Positions 1 through 8,399 of a stretch of DNA of 64,000 nucleotides are shown here, in pieces. The notes under the pieces are model-generated. The model ran no database searches and was not told the DNA's origin. It saw only the letters and a list, made by a program, of their open reading frames with translations. This stretch comes from an uncultured Anaerolineales bacterium (GTDB lineage: Bacteria > Chloroflexota > Anaerolineae > Anaerolineales > UBA4823): the NCBI GenBank assembly GCA_937928795.1, contig CALFWB010000039.1:1-64000 (forward strand), written 5' to 3'. Position numbers and translations under genes: made by a program. Position 1 is the stretch's first letter, and every line of letters starts with the position of its first letter.

Positions 1-2090
1 TCGGATAAAAAGGCAACCGGCTGAGTGCTCATCTTATCGGGGTCATAAGCTGTATCAATCCAGATGTTATTGGAAAATAGAAAAGTGCGATCGCCAAGGA
101 TTTTGACTTTTTGCTGCAGTTCATCATTGATGGGCGGAGGGGCTTCGGCTGCAGTCAGAGCTACCTGTTCAGCCGCTTTTTGAACTGCATCCATCCCGCT
201 GATTTCTTCGCCTGGAGCTGCTTGATAGGTTTGCCATTGCTCTTCTCTGATGCGCGTTTGTTCGTTGCTTCCAAGTAGGGTCTCTTCGGTGGCGAGATAG
301 GAGGTGTAGGGAGTAACAATGCCGTAGCGAATGCTGAGGCGCACAATTTGCTCGATCGTCTCCGGATCGGCGCCTTTGAGGCGAATCTGAGTGAGTAAAT
401 GTCCAATTTTGCGCGTTGCCCACAAGCGGGGGATGGCAGCTTGAGTGGGAGAGGGAAAAGCTGTGCCTTCTCGATCGAACACTTGATTGGGAAAAATAAA
501 GGTTTCTGCTTTTCCGTCAATCTGCCCGCTCAAGCGAATTTCGGTTGCACCGCCTCCCCGATAACGCCCAACCACCAGAATTTGCGAGCCAGCGAAGAGG
601 TCGGGGAGCGGCGCAGGATAGACATCATACACCTTGACCTCGCCGAAGTCGAGTGCAAGGTCGGTAAGGAGAGGGGCTTCAATCCGTTCATAAAAAGCGG
701 TCAGCTTGCGGGTGAGGTCTTCGCCGGGTTGGATGTAGGTGCTTTGACCGTGGTTCTCTTGGGCGAGGGAATCGAGCAGGAAGGTATCTACATCATAACC
801 AACGCCAAAGGGGAAGAGCCGCAAATTCGGTGGGGCATTCAGGCGAACCTCGTTTAGGATCAACGAGCTGTCTTGAATCCCAACGGTAGGTAAGCCGTCT
901 GTGAGGAAGATCAGATAAGTCGGGCGGTCCGGCGTGATCATCTGCAGAGCTTGGAGCAAGGCCGTGTGGATGTCTGTACTCCCTTCTGCTGATAAATTCT
1001 TGAGCCAACGTTTCGCTTCGGCTGCTTCAGCGGCTGGACGAAGATTCGCTTTGTATGAGAGGACGTCGGTGCTAAAGGCAAGGATGTTAAAGCGATCTTC
1101 CTGATTCAAGTGCTCGAGAACATACTCAAGGGCTCGCATGGCTTGTTGGAATTTTTCGCCCTCCATGCTTCCAGAGCGATCGAGCACGAGAAGAACATCT
1201 TTTGGGATGGGCTTTGTGGAGAATTTAGGGGAAGGTGCTAGCATCAACAAAAACGTGCCGTCTGAGTCGAAGCGATCGTGAGGATCGCGAAAGGTGAAGA
1301 GGTGGATCGCTTGGCTTTCCCCAAGGGAGATGATCAGCGAGAAATCTTGGTCGGGAAGGACATCGTTTTCCTCGTAGCCGATTTGAGCTTCGGTTTCAGA
1401 TTGGTGGCTAACCGAAACCGAATGAGAGGGAGAGTAGATGGCGCGGATGGGAATAGACGAGCGGACATTGACGTTGATCACAACCGATTCCAGCGGTTTG
1501 ACAGAAAACTTTTCGGTACTAAGAGGGTAGAGAAAGTTAAGGAAATTCCCTTCTAGAGAGAGCACTTGCGCGTATTCCAAGGTGATTTGGCGTTCGGTGC
1601 GGGGTGGGATGGGGAAGAGGCGCGCTTGAACGGCATTGCGGTTGACATATTCAAGCAAGGCAGGGTCTCGTAAGGTCGCAGTAATTTCTTCATATTTTTG
1701 GCGTGCTTTCTCCGCTTCTAAGATTTCCCCTTCAACTGCTCTGCCGTCCATCAAGAGCTTGAACGAGGTCAGGGCTGCATCAGGAGGGATGGGAAAGAGA
1801 TAAGTGCCTTCGATCGCCCAGTCATTGGGGTTGTAAAAGGCTTGTTCTACTTTGGTGATGGCAATTTGATCCTCGATGGTGACGTTGACATGGTGATAGC
1901 GGATGACTAATTGGGCAAGGGGTGTAGGTGGACAAGGTGGTGGGGGAGGACAGGGAGGATCGATGCAAATCGGCATCGGACAAAGCGGTGGCTCGGGGAT
2001 GATGATGCCATCTGCGGAGGCAAGCTGGGCAGCGGGTAAACTCAACCAGAGGATCAAGGACAAAAGCAACGAGAAAACAGGTTTTTTCAT
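1..2090 (-). CDS. VIT and von Willebrand factor A domain protein, secreted (partial, runs off left edge)
   Basis: Reading the minus strand from the ATG at 2090 gives an open frame of about 696 codons that reaches the window edge without a stop, so the C-terminus is missing. A signal peptide (MKK, then a Leu-rich core, roughly residues 1-26) is followed by a short Pro/Cys-rich linker with runs of CPPP. A VIT domain (vault/inter-alpha-trypsin type, about residues 60-190) comes next, then a VWA domain starting near residue 295 with an intact metal-binding DRSGSMEG motif (DxSxS). Such proteins are usually exported and bind partners through a metal-dependent adhesion site; the ligand is unknown. 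No clear Shine-Dalgarno precedes the ATG, but the signal peptide supports this start. Confidence 0.85.
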   Translation of the reverse strand, partial: MKKPVFSLLLSLILWLSLPAAQLASADGIIIPEPPLCPMPICIDPPCPPPPPCPPTPLAQLVIRYHHVNVTIEDQIAITKVEQAFYNPNDWAIEGTYLFPIPPDAALTSFKLLMDGRAVEGEILEAEKARQKYEEITATLRDPALLEYVNRNAVQARLFPIPPRTERQITLEYAQVLSLEGNFLNFLYPLSTEKFSVKPLESVVINVNVRSSIPIRAIYSPSHSVSVSHQSETEAQIGYEENDVLPDQDFSLIISLGESQAIHLFTFRDPHDRFDSDGTFLLMLAPSPKFSTKPIPKDVLLVLDRSGSMEGEKFQQAMRALEYVLEHLNQEDRFNILAFSTDVLSYKANLRPAAEAAEAKRWLKNLSAEGSTDIHTALLQALQMITPDRPTYLIFLTDGLPTVGIQDSSLILNEVRLNAPPNLRLFPFGVGYDVDTFLLDSLAQENHGQSTYIQPGEDLTRKLTAFYERIEAPLLTDLALDFGEVKVYDVYPAPLPDLFAGSQILVVGRYRGGGATEIRLSGQIDGKAETFIFPNQVFDREGTAFPSPTQAAIPRLWATRKIGHLLTQIRLKGADPETIEQIVRLSIRYGIVTPYTSYLATEETLLGSNEQTRIREEQWQTYQAAPGEEISGMDAVQKAAEQVALTAAEAPPPINDELQQKVKILGDRTFLFSNNIWIDTAYDPDKMSTQPVAFLS

Positions 2091-2174
2091 GATGGTTTCG
2101 TTGGTTTTCTAGAACTTGAATCGAGAGGGTACTTCTGAAGGTTAGACGTTAGGGGAGATGGTGAAGTTCCAGCG

Positions 2175-2183
2175 TGGTATAAT
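2175..2183 (+). promoter_or_regulatory. Extended -10 promoter, probably for prfA
   Basis: The sequence TGGTATAAT is a perfect TATAAT preceded by the TGn extension. No good -35 hexamer is visible at 17 bp. It would give a leader of roughly 220 nt before prfA that includes the palindromic repeat at 2321. The same nine bases occur before glmS and mreB. Confidence 0.5.
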
Positions 2184-2320
2184 AAACATTCGGTTTCAAG
2201 ATTGATGACAAAGGTTAATCTTGCCTGCAAGAATTGCGGCTAAAAAGTTAAGTTAACCTGAGTTCGGGATTGGCTTACCATCTTGATATGTCATTTTGAG
2301 CAAAGTTTATTATCTTGGCG

Positions 2321-2377
2321 TGTCACTTCGAGCGAAGCGAGAAGTCCTCAAGATTTCTCCTCGCTGCGCTCGTCGAT
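2321..2377. repeat. Dispersed palindromic repeat, family R (copy 1)
   Basis: The element begins TGTCACTTCGAGCG and ends in the near-complement TCGCTGCGCTCGTCGA, with a short AGATTTCTCC segment near the middle, so it can fold into a long imperfect hairpin. Related copies lie at 19001, 46851, 49431 and 49985. No transposase is associated. It lies in the 318-bp gap between the VIT/VWA gene and prfA, where otherwise I see only the candidate promoter. Confidence 0.75.
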
Positions 2378-2408
2378 AAATTACAAACACATTGGATTGC
2401 GTTAGGGT

Positions 2409-3476
2409 ATGTTAGATAAATTACGTGGTATCGAAGAAAAATACGAGGAACTCAATCGCGCCCTCCTTGAAGTGGGCAGCGACTACCAGCGGGCTGCGGA
2501 ATTAAACATGGAGCGCAGTGAGCTTGAACCGCTGGTCGAAAAAGCCCGCCAGTATCGCCAAATGATAGAAAGAAGGGAGGAAGCCCGCTCTTTCCTAGAA
2601 GGAGATGACGAGGAACTGCGTCAGTTAGCAGAAGCGGAGATCGAAGAACTCGATCAAAAAATCGAACGCTTGGAAAAAGAAATCAAGAGCATGTTATTGC
2701 CCCGCGACAAGCGCGATATGCGCAATGTCATCATGGAAATCCGCGCTGGGACAGGGGGCGATGAAGCTGCCCTCTTTGCTGCCGACCTTTTCCGCATGTA
2801 CAGCCGTTATGCCGAGAAAAAAGGCTGGGAGATCGATGTTTTATCGGCTAACGAGATTGGGATTGGCGGCTATAAGGAGATTATCTTCATGGTCAAAGGG
2901 CGGGGGGCGTATTCTCGTCTCAAGTACGAGTCGGGCGTTCATCGGGTTCAACGCGTGCCGGTTACTGAAGCATCCGGGCGCATTCACACTTCCACTGCAA
3001 CGGTGGCGGTTTTGGCAGAGGCCGACGAAGTCGAAGTGGATATCCCCGAGTCAGATTTACGCATTGATGTCTATAAGTCGGCCGGAGCAGGAGGGCAAAA
3101 TGTACAGAAAAATGCCACGGCGATCCGTTTGACCCATCTCCCGACAGGCATTGTTGTGCAGTGTCAGGACGAGCGTTCGCAGTTGCAAAACAAACTGCGG
3201 GCGTTGAGTATTTTGCGGGCGCGCCTGTATGAAATCGAAATGGAAAAGCAACGTCAGAGTATCGAGCAAGCGCGCCGCTCTCAGGTGGGCACAGGGGAGC
3301 GGGCGGAGAAAATTCGCACGTATAATTATCCTCAATCGCGCGTCACTGACCATCGCATTAACCTTTCTAGCTACAACTTGCCGGCTGTCATGGAAGGGGA
3401 AATTGACGAATTTATCGAGGAACTTGCTTTACGCGACGAAGCCGAACGCTTGGCAGCCATCGAAGTTGAAGCGTAA
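2409..3476 (+). CDS. prfA: Peptide chain release factor 1
   Basis: This 355-residue protein recognises UAA and UAG stop codons and triggers peptide release on the ribosome. The catalytic GGQ loop is at residues 228-230 (context GAGGQNVQ). The stop-codon reading tripeptide PVT is at 184-186, the PxT form that marks RF1 rather than RF2. Length is normal for the family. Translation from ATG 2409 gives the expected N-terminal coiled-coil region. The gene is followed 14 bp later by prmC, which methylates the GGQ glutamine, so the enzyme and its substrate are probably co-transcribed. Confidence 0.97.
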   Translation: MLDKLRGIEEKYEELNRALLEVGSDYQRAAELNMERSELEPLVEKARQYRQMIERREEARSFLEGDDEELRQLAEAEIEELDQKIERLEKEIKSMLLPRDKRDMRNVIMEIRAGTGGDEAALFAADLFRMYSRYAEKKGWEIDVLSANEIGIGGYKEIIFMVKGRGAYSRLKYESGVHRVQRVPVTEASGRIHTSTATVAVLAEADEVEVDIPESDLRIDVYKSAGAGGQNVQKNATAIRLTHLPTGIVVQCQDERSQLQNKLRALSILRARLYEIEMEKQRQSIEQARRSQVGTGERAEKIRTYNYPQSRVTDHRINLSSYNLPAVMEGEIDEFIEELALRDEAERLAAIEVEA

Positions 3477-3490
3477 CCTTGTGATCATCG

Positions 3491-4336
3491 GTGAAGCTGG
3501 CTGACTTCCTGCAACAGACTTCGCCTGAGTGGAGGGGGGTCACAGATTCCTCGGAATTAGATGTCACCGTGCTAGCGGCTCACCTGCTTGGGCGTTCACG
3601 CGCCTGGGTTTTAAGCCACGGGGATTATGAACTCACGGCTGAACAGCTTCAGTCCCTGACTGAAAACATAGCCCTTTATCGGGAAGGTGTCCCTTTACCC
3701 TATTTGCTCGGTGAATGGGAGTTTTTCGGCAAAAAGTTTATCGTTACGGAAGCGACCCTAATCCCGCGCCCTGAAACTGAACTGATGGTCGAAGAGGTTT
3801 TGGCTTGGTTGGAAAGTCATCCTCAAGCCGAAGCGGCCTTGGATATTGGCACAGGCACAGGATGTGTGGCGATCTCCATTGCCCTTGCCTGTGAGCGAGT
3901 GCGCGTGGTAGCGAGCGATCTATCTTTGCCTGCTTTGGCTGTGGCAAAGAGAAATGTCGCAAAATATGATTTACAAGAGCGCATAGCTTTGATTTGCGCT
4001 TCGTTGTTGCCTCCCTTGGCGAGGAGATTTGACGTGCTCTGTGCCAATTTGCCTTATATTCCCTCGCAGCGCCTGAGGGCACTGCCAATCTACGGCAAAG
4101 AACCAACCTTAGCCCTAGATGGCGGCAGCGATGGGTTGGATTTATATCGTGGGTTATTGCCGGCCTTAGCGGCAGTAGTTAGGGAAGATTGTCTGATTGC
4201 TTGTGAAATCGATTCTTCTCAATCGCTTGCCATGCTAGCTATGGCACACCGGGTCTTTCCGCAAGCAGAGGTTAGCGTGATTAAAGACTTGAGTGGTCAA
4301 GATCGTCTTCTGCGGGTGAAAATTGAGAGCAACTAA
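3491..4336 (+). CDS. prmC: Release factor glutamine N5-methyltransferase
   Basis: This 281-residue enzyme transfers a methyl group from S-adenosylmethionine to the glutamine of the release-factor GGQ motif. An N-terminal helical domain (about 1-85) precedes a Rossmann methyltransferase fold with the SAM loop DIGTGTGCVAIS near residue 117. The substrate-binding motif, normally NPPY, reads NLPY at residues 186-189, which is unusual for the family. Start is GTG 3491, just after prfA; the Shine-Dalgarno is weak. Placement next to prfA is the classical arrangement and supports the assignment despite the motif change. Confidence 0.92.
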   Translation: MKLADFLQQTSPEWRGVTDSSELDVTVLAAHLLGRSRAWVLSHGDYELTAEQLQSLTENIALYREGVPLPYLLGEWEFFGKKFIVTEATLIPRPETELMVEEVLAWLESHPQAEAALDIGTGTGCVAISIALACERVRVVASDLSLPALAVAKRNVAKYDLQERIALICASLLPPLARRFDVLCANLPYIPSQRLRALPIYGKEPTLALDGGSDGLDLYRGLLPALAAVVREDCLIACEIDSSQSLAMLAMAHRVFPQAEVSVIKDLSGQDRLLRVKIESN

Positions 4337-4361
4337 GGCCTTCTAAGAGGAGCAATTTGCA

Positions 4362-5156
4362 ATGTTTGTCTTTCTGTCAAAAATCTTGCCGCCACTGATT
4401 TATCCTTTAGGTTTGTCTTGTATCCTCTTGATGGTGGCGCTTGGCTTTTATCAAAGACGGCGACTCGCTCGGGCAATGGTCTTGGCGAGTTTTTTGCTGC
4501 TTTGGCTGGGCGGGAATCGCTTGGTGGCATACAATTTAGCAAAATGGCTAGAATGGCAATACTTACCCCTAAAAGAAGTTCCTGAGGTAGAGGTAATGGT
4601 GGTGTTGGGCGGCGGGACATTGGCGGCAAACCCGCCCCGCCTGATGGCGGAAATTAACGGCGCCGGCGATCGTTTGATCTATGCTGCTCGACTTTATCGA
4701 GAGGGGAAAGCGCAAAAACTGCTCCTCAGCGGAGGGGGAATCGAGTGGTACACACCCAGCAGTGATAACCCGGCAGCGGAGATGGCTGTCCTTTTAGAAT
4801 TGATGGGAGTGCCCCGAGATGCCCTCATCTTAGAGGGCCGTTCTCAGAACACTTTGCAAAACGCTCAATTTACCAAAGAATTATTAGATGCTATGGGCGT
4901 AAGACGCATCCTTTTAGTAACCTCAGCGATGCACATGCCCCGTTCGGTGCGGGCTTTTGAACGGCAAGGGTTAGAGGTGATTCCTGCTCCCACCGACTAT
5001 ACGGTCACCCAGATTGGTTGGAGGACGATGACAACGCCCAATTTAGTAAACCTTGTGTTGAACCTGATCCCAAACGCCGATAACTTATCGCTCACGACCC
5101 GTGCCCTAAAAGAGATCATCGGGGCAACGGTCTATGAATGGGTGGAGACGGATTAA
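4362..5156 (+). CDS. YdcF/ElyC-like DUF218 membrane protein
   Basis: The 264-residue product has two hydrophobic segments in the first 60 residues, then a DUF218 domain starting with VMVVLGGG and continuing with an LLLSGGG segment and a SAMHMPRS segment, all typical of the SanA/ElyC/YdcF family. Members act at the envelope, and some influence peptidoglycan or lipid-carrier use, but the reaction is not established. A GAGGAG Shine-Dalgarno at about 4346 supports ATG 4362. It follows prmC by 25 bp and may belong to the same transcript. Confidence 0.85.
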   Translation: MFVFLSKILPPLIYPLGLSCILLMVALGFYQRRRLARAMVLASFLLLWLGGNRLVAYNLAKWLEWQYLPLKEVPEVEVMVVLGGGTLAANPPRLMAEINGAGDRLIYAARLYREGKAQKLLLSGGGIEWYTPSSDNPAAEMAVLLELMGVPRDALILEGRSQNTLQNAQFTKELLDAMGVRRILLVTSAMHMPRSVRAFERQGLEVIPAPTDYTVTQIGWRTMTTPNLVNLVLNLIPNADNLSLTTRALKEIIGATVYEWVETD

Positions 5157-5210
5157 GAATTGGGACGAGTCGAGAAGGCTAATGCTAACCTGAGATCGGG
5201 ATAAGTAACT

Positions 5211-5394
5211 ATTCAGCCGTCTGTCTGGATGGGCAGGGCTGAAGCCGCCTGCTCAGCGCATGCAAGCCCTTTCGGCTAGGCGCCAAAGCAAACGGCTCCG
5301 ACTTTCATGTACGGAGGCAGGACTTTCGCCCAACAAACCAACGTGTAAAGCATGATGGCTGAATCGTCACCGAAACTCTTGATGGCTTTGCGCC
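5211..5394 (+). ncRNA. Candidate structured RNA of unknown class
   Basis: This lies in the 320-bp gap between two convergent genes. ATTCAGCC at 5211-5218 pairs perfectly with GGCTGAAT at 5357-5364. Inside are a hairpin GCAGG/CCTGC (5233-5237 with 5248-5252, inner GC-TGAA-GC), a hairpin GCGC..AGCC/GGCT..GCGC (5256-5283) and a hairpin CTCCG/CGGAG (5296-5300 with 5312-5316). GGCGCCAAAGC at 5279-5289 can alternatively pair with GCTTTGCGCC at 5385-5394, outside the closing stem, which would form a pseudoknot. A short GACC-AAAAA-GGTC stem followed by T6 (about 5438-5456) may end the transcript. I could not match it to a known riboswitch, RNase P, 6S or tmRNA. The strand is inferred only from the T-run. 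Confidence 0.4.
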
Positions 5395-5437
5395 TTTGTG
5401 CTAAGAAAAGAACCTTTATTGATGGAGGGCCATTGAC

Positions 5438-5456
5438 CAAAAAGGTCGCTCTTTTT
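5438..5456 (+). terminator. Weak hairpin terminator
   Basis: A four-base-pair GACC/GGTC stem with an A5 loop is followed by GCTC and six T residues. The stem is short, so termination may be inefficient. It lies just beyond the 3' end of gltX, which is on the other strand, and after the structured region. Confidence 0.4.
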
Positions 5457-5476
5457 TGCTAAAGCCAATGGGCTGA

Positions 5477-6985
5477 CTACGCACTGCTCTCCTGTACAAC
5501 CTCAGCCAACCTCTTCAAAGCTATCTGAACCCGCTCCATCACGGTCGCTTTACCTAAGATAACCATGCTCTCAATTAGCGGCGGACTGACGCTCTGACCG
5601 GTTACGGCAATGCGCAAAATGCCAAAAAGTTGACCGGCTTTCAATCCCATGTGCTCCGCTAAGGAACGCAGGGCTGTTTCTATGGTTTCTTTCTCAGTAA
5701 AATCCAGACTGCTCAACAATCTCTCACATTCCTGCAAAGCCTTCAGGGACTGGGTTGCGCTCATATTCTTACCGATCAGCAGTGAAGGCTCATATTCCAA
5801 CTCTTCCCGAAAGAAAAAGCCCGCCATCTCGACCGCATCATCCAAAGTGACAAGGCGCTCTTGAATGATGGGAGCAATCTGGATCAGCTTCTGATCCTCG
5901 ACCTTTAAGCCCGCCTTCACGAAGAAGGGCTTGACTCTCTTGGCTAGGTCCTCAATCGCAAGATGGCGAATATGCAACCCATTAAAGTGATCAAATTTGG
6001 TGAAGTTGATCGCCGCTGGTGAAGGATTCAGGTGATCCAAGCTAAATTTCTCGATTAGGTCTTGCATCGTGAAAAACTCAGTCTTATCATCATAACTCCA
6101 CCCCATTAGGGCAATCCAATTCACCACCGCCTCAGGCAGATAGCCCAATTGCTCTAAGTCCTTAATGAAGATCGAATAGCCATCCTGCAACAGTTGAGCC
6201 GACTCGCGCTTGCTCATCTTGCCTTTTCCGCTCGGCTTGAGGAAGACCGAGAGGTGCACAAACAACGGTTCTTGCCAACCGAAGGCGCGGATAATATGCG
6301 CGTGAAGCGGAAAGGTAGAAAGCCACTCCGAACTGCGCAAGACGTGCGTAATGCGCATCAGTTGATCATCGACCATGGCCGCCAAGTGGTAGAGCGCCCA
6401 GCCATCCGATTTGACCAAAATATAATCGTCGATCGTCCGATTTTCCACCGTAATTTCGCCCCGCAAGTAATCTCGCACCGTGATCGAGCCTTCTTTGGGA
6501 GTCTTGAAGCGAATGACATGCGGTTCGCCTTGCCTAACCCGACGCAAGGCATCTTCTAGGGTTAATTGGCGGCACAAGCCATCGTACATTGTCGGTTGCT
6601 TGTTGTGCATTTGCTGCTCGCGCAAGCGCGCTAAACGTTCTGGAGTGCAAAAGCAATAGTAGGCTTTGTCCTTTTCAACCAATTGCTTTGCGTACTCTAA
6701 ATAAATCTCTTTGCGTTCCGATTGGCGATATGGACCATAGGGTCCGCCAACATCGGGGCCTTCGTCCCATTGCAAACCGAGCCAGTTCAGGCTCTCGATC
6801 AGCTCTTGCTCTGCCTCTGGAACGTAACGTTTCTGGTCGGTATCTTCAATGCGCAAGAGAAACTGCCCGCCAGTTTGGCGGGCAAGCAGGTAATTGTATA
6901 AGGCTGTACGACCACTGCCGAGATGGGTTCTTCCGGTAGGCGAAGGTGCAAAACGCACCCGAACAGGGGGAAGTCTATCAACCAT
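5477..6985 (-). CDS. gltX: Glutamate-tRNA ligase
   Basis: A class I aminoacyl-tRNA synthetase of 502 residues that charges tRNA-Glu (and, in organisms using GatCAB, tRNA-Gln). The first signature reads PSPTGRTHLGS, the GluRS version of HIGH, and the second is GKMSKR. The C-terminal helical anticodon-binding region is complete. A longer frame from TTG 7003 exists, but ATG 6985 has GGAG eight bases upstream and begins right before the conserved RVRFAPSPTG, so I prefer it. It is the last gene of the mre-min-rodA cluster and starts 24 bp after the rodA stop. Confidence 0.96.
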   Translation of the reverse strand: MVDRLPPVRVRFAPSPTGRTHLGSGRTALYNYLLARQTGGQFLLRIEDTDQKRYVPEAEQELIESLNWLGLQWDEGPDVGGPYGPYRQSERKEIYLEYAKQLVEKDKAYYCFCTPERLARLREQQMHNKQPTMYDGLCRQLTLEDALRRVRQGEPHVIRFKTPKEGSITVRDYLRGEITVENRTIDDYILVKSDGWALYHLAAMVDDQLMRITHVLRSSEWLSTFPLHAHIIRAFGWQEPLFVHLSVFLKPSGKGKMSKRESAQLLQDGYSIFIKDLEQLGYLPEAVVNWIALMGWSYDDKTEFFTMQDLIEKFSLDHLNPSPAAINFTKFDHFNGLHIRHLAIEDLAKRVKPFFVKAGLKVEDQKLIQIAPIIQERLVTLDDAVEMAGFFFREELEYEPSLLIGKNMSATQSLKALQECERLLSSLDFTEKETIETALRSLAEHMGLKAGQLFGILRIAVTGQSVSPPLIESMVILGKATVMERVQIALKRLAEVVQESSA

Positions 6986-7009
6986 AATTGCTCCACAAAC
7001 CAAAAAAGA

Positions 7010-8128
7010 TTAAGCTGTTGAGAATTCCAGCGCCTTTTGACGCAGGGCAACGCTCTCTACAAGGCCAATCCCCAGCAAGATGGACAAGAGCGAACTCCCT
7101 CCGTAGCTGACAAAAGGTAGCGTTAAGCCAGTTGCTGGCAATAGATTTAAGTTAACGCCGATATTCACAATCGCTTGGAAGGCAATCAAGGTAGCTACCC
7201 CATAGGCGATCAAACCGCCAAAAGCATCTTGGGCGTGCTTTGCTACCAAAAGGCAGCGATAGATGACAAAAAGCAACAAGAGGAGCACCAACAGTGTGCC
7301 GATAAATCCAAATTCCTCAGCGATTGCCGAAAAGATAAAATCGGAATGGCGCACCTTCAAAAAGCGCAATTGCACCTGTGAGCCATGCCCATATCCCTTG
7401 CCCAATAAGCCTCCAGAGCCGATGCTGATCAGAGCTTGTTGAATATTGTAAATTTCGCCATGGCGTGCCTCAGGGTCCGGGAAAAGAAAGTTGATTATTC
7501 GGTCTCGTTGGTAATCAACCAAAAAGGGGAAGCTAACGATGGGTGCTAAAATGCCTAATCCAAGAAACGCAAAAAGATGTTTAGGTTTCAATCCACTGAC
7601 AAAGAGAAGGGCAAACCAGATAACAAAGATTACAATAGAAGTACTTAAGTTGGGCTGCAATAAAATCCAAATGACAATTCCAATCGTTAAGATCAGGCTT
7701 TGGATCACCACCCGCAGATCATGGATGCGGTGTTGGTTGCGCGAAAAGAAATCAGCCAGAACCAGAATCATCACAATTTTAGCTAACTCTGAAGGCTGAA
7801 TCAAGATCACGCCGGTATCGAACCAGCGTGCCGACCCAAAAAAAACCGCTCCGGTCACAAAGAGGATTGCGAGGAGCACCCACATTCCCACATACATCGT
7901 CTGATTTAGGGTTGACCAAGTATGATAATCAATGGAAGCGGTAATGATCACCACAACAAAGCCAAGAATGGCAAAAATTAATTGTCGTCTGACGAGATTG
8001 AGCTCCTGCAACTCAATATTACCCGCAATGGCTGAGCGGATCATCGTGATCCCGAAGATGGTCAAGATAGCTACAGCCCCTAACAACCAAAAATCAAAAT
8101 GGCGCCAGTTGACTCCACGCATATCCAC
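7010..8128 (-). CDS. rodA: Rod-shape SEDS glycosyltransferase RodA
   Basis: A 372-residue polytopic protein with about ten hydrophobic segments, belonging to the SEDS family (RodA/FtsW/SpoVE). RodA polymerises lipid II into glycan strands together with PBP2 during side-wall growth. Conserved SEDS blocks are visible, such as the GSGGLLGKGYGHGSQ segment and the C-terminal LPFVSYGGSS. The presence of mrdA (PBP2) and mreBCD in the same cluster argues for RodA rather than FtsW. The start may be GTG 8128 or ATG 8122; GGGA lies upstream of both. It begins directly after the minE stop. Confidence 0.93.
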   Translation of the reverse strand: MDMRGVNWRHFDFWLLGAVAILTIFGITMIRSAIAGNIELQELNLVRRQLIFAILGFVVVIITASIDYHTWSTLNQTMYVGMWVLLAILFVTGAVFFGSARWFDTGVILIQPSELAKIVMILVLADFFSRNQHRIHDLRVVIQSLILTIGIVIWILLQPNLSTSIVIFVIWFALLFVSGLKPKHLFAFLGLGILAPIVSFPFLVDYQRDRIINFLFPDPEARHGEIYNIQQALISIGSGGLLGKGYGHGSQVQLRFLKVRHSDFIFSAIAEEFGFIGTLLVLLLLLFVIYRCLLVAKHAQDAFGGLIAYGVATLIAFQAIVNIGVNLNLLPATGLTLPFVSYGGSSLLSILLGIGLVESVALRQKALEFSTA

Positions 8129-8398
8129 TTATCCCAGTCGCCTTCGCGTCGGTGTCTTTAAGGGAATATCCGCAATCAGACGTTGCTCTCTTCCCTGTTG
8201 AGAAATCTCAATGCGAACTGCTTTCTCGTCAATCTCAACATGACGCGAGATAACTCCGATTAATTCATCTTTGAGGTCTTCCAGCACCTTAGCGCTGAGA
8301 TTGGTGCGATCATGGACCAAAAGCAGTTTCATCCTTTCCTTGGCCTGGTAGGCTGAGTTGGTTTGCCGGTTGAGGATGCGGTCAATGATGCGAGCCAT
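8129..8398 (-). CDS. minE: Cell division topological specificity factor MinE
   Basis: An 89-residue protein with the MinE signature: a TNSAYQAKERMKLLLVHDR segment (residues about 15-33) that forms the MinD-binding and switching helix/strand, followed by the dimerisation domain. MinE drives pole-to-pole MinD/MinC oscillation by stimulating MinD ATPase. Its start codon lies one base after the minD stop, and the GGAGG Shine-Dalgarno is inside the 3' end of minD, indicating translational coupling. Confidence 0.95.
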   Translation of the reverse strand: MARIIDRILNRQTNSAYQAKERMKLLLVHDRTNLSAKVLEDLKDELIGVISRHVEIDEKAVRIEISQQGREQRLIADIPLKTPTRRRLG

Positions 8399-8399
8399 T

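Noticed and set aside
5211-5394. Group II intron, RNase P or tmRNA
   Set aside because: None of the conserved core sequences (domain V, GAGGAAAGTCC-type, tRNA-like ends) could be found on either strand.
6194-6939. Plus-strand open frames opposite gltX
   Set aside because: They lie wholly inside a clear synthetase gene on the other strand and show no recognisable motif.
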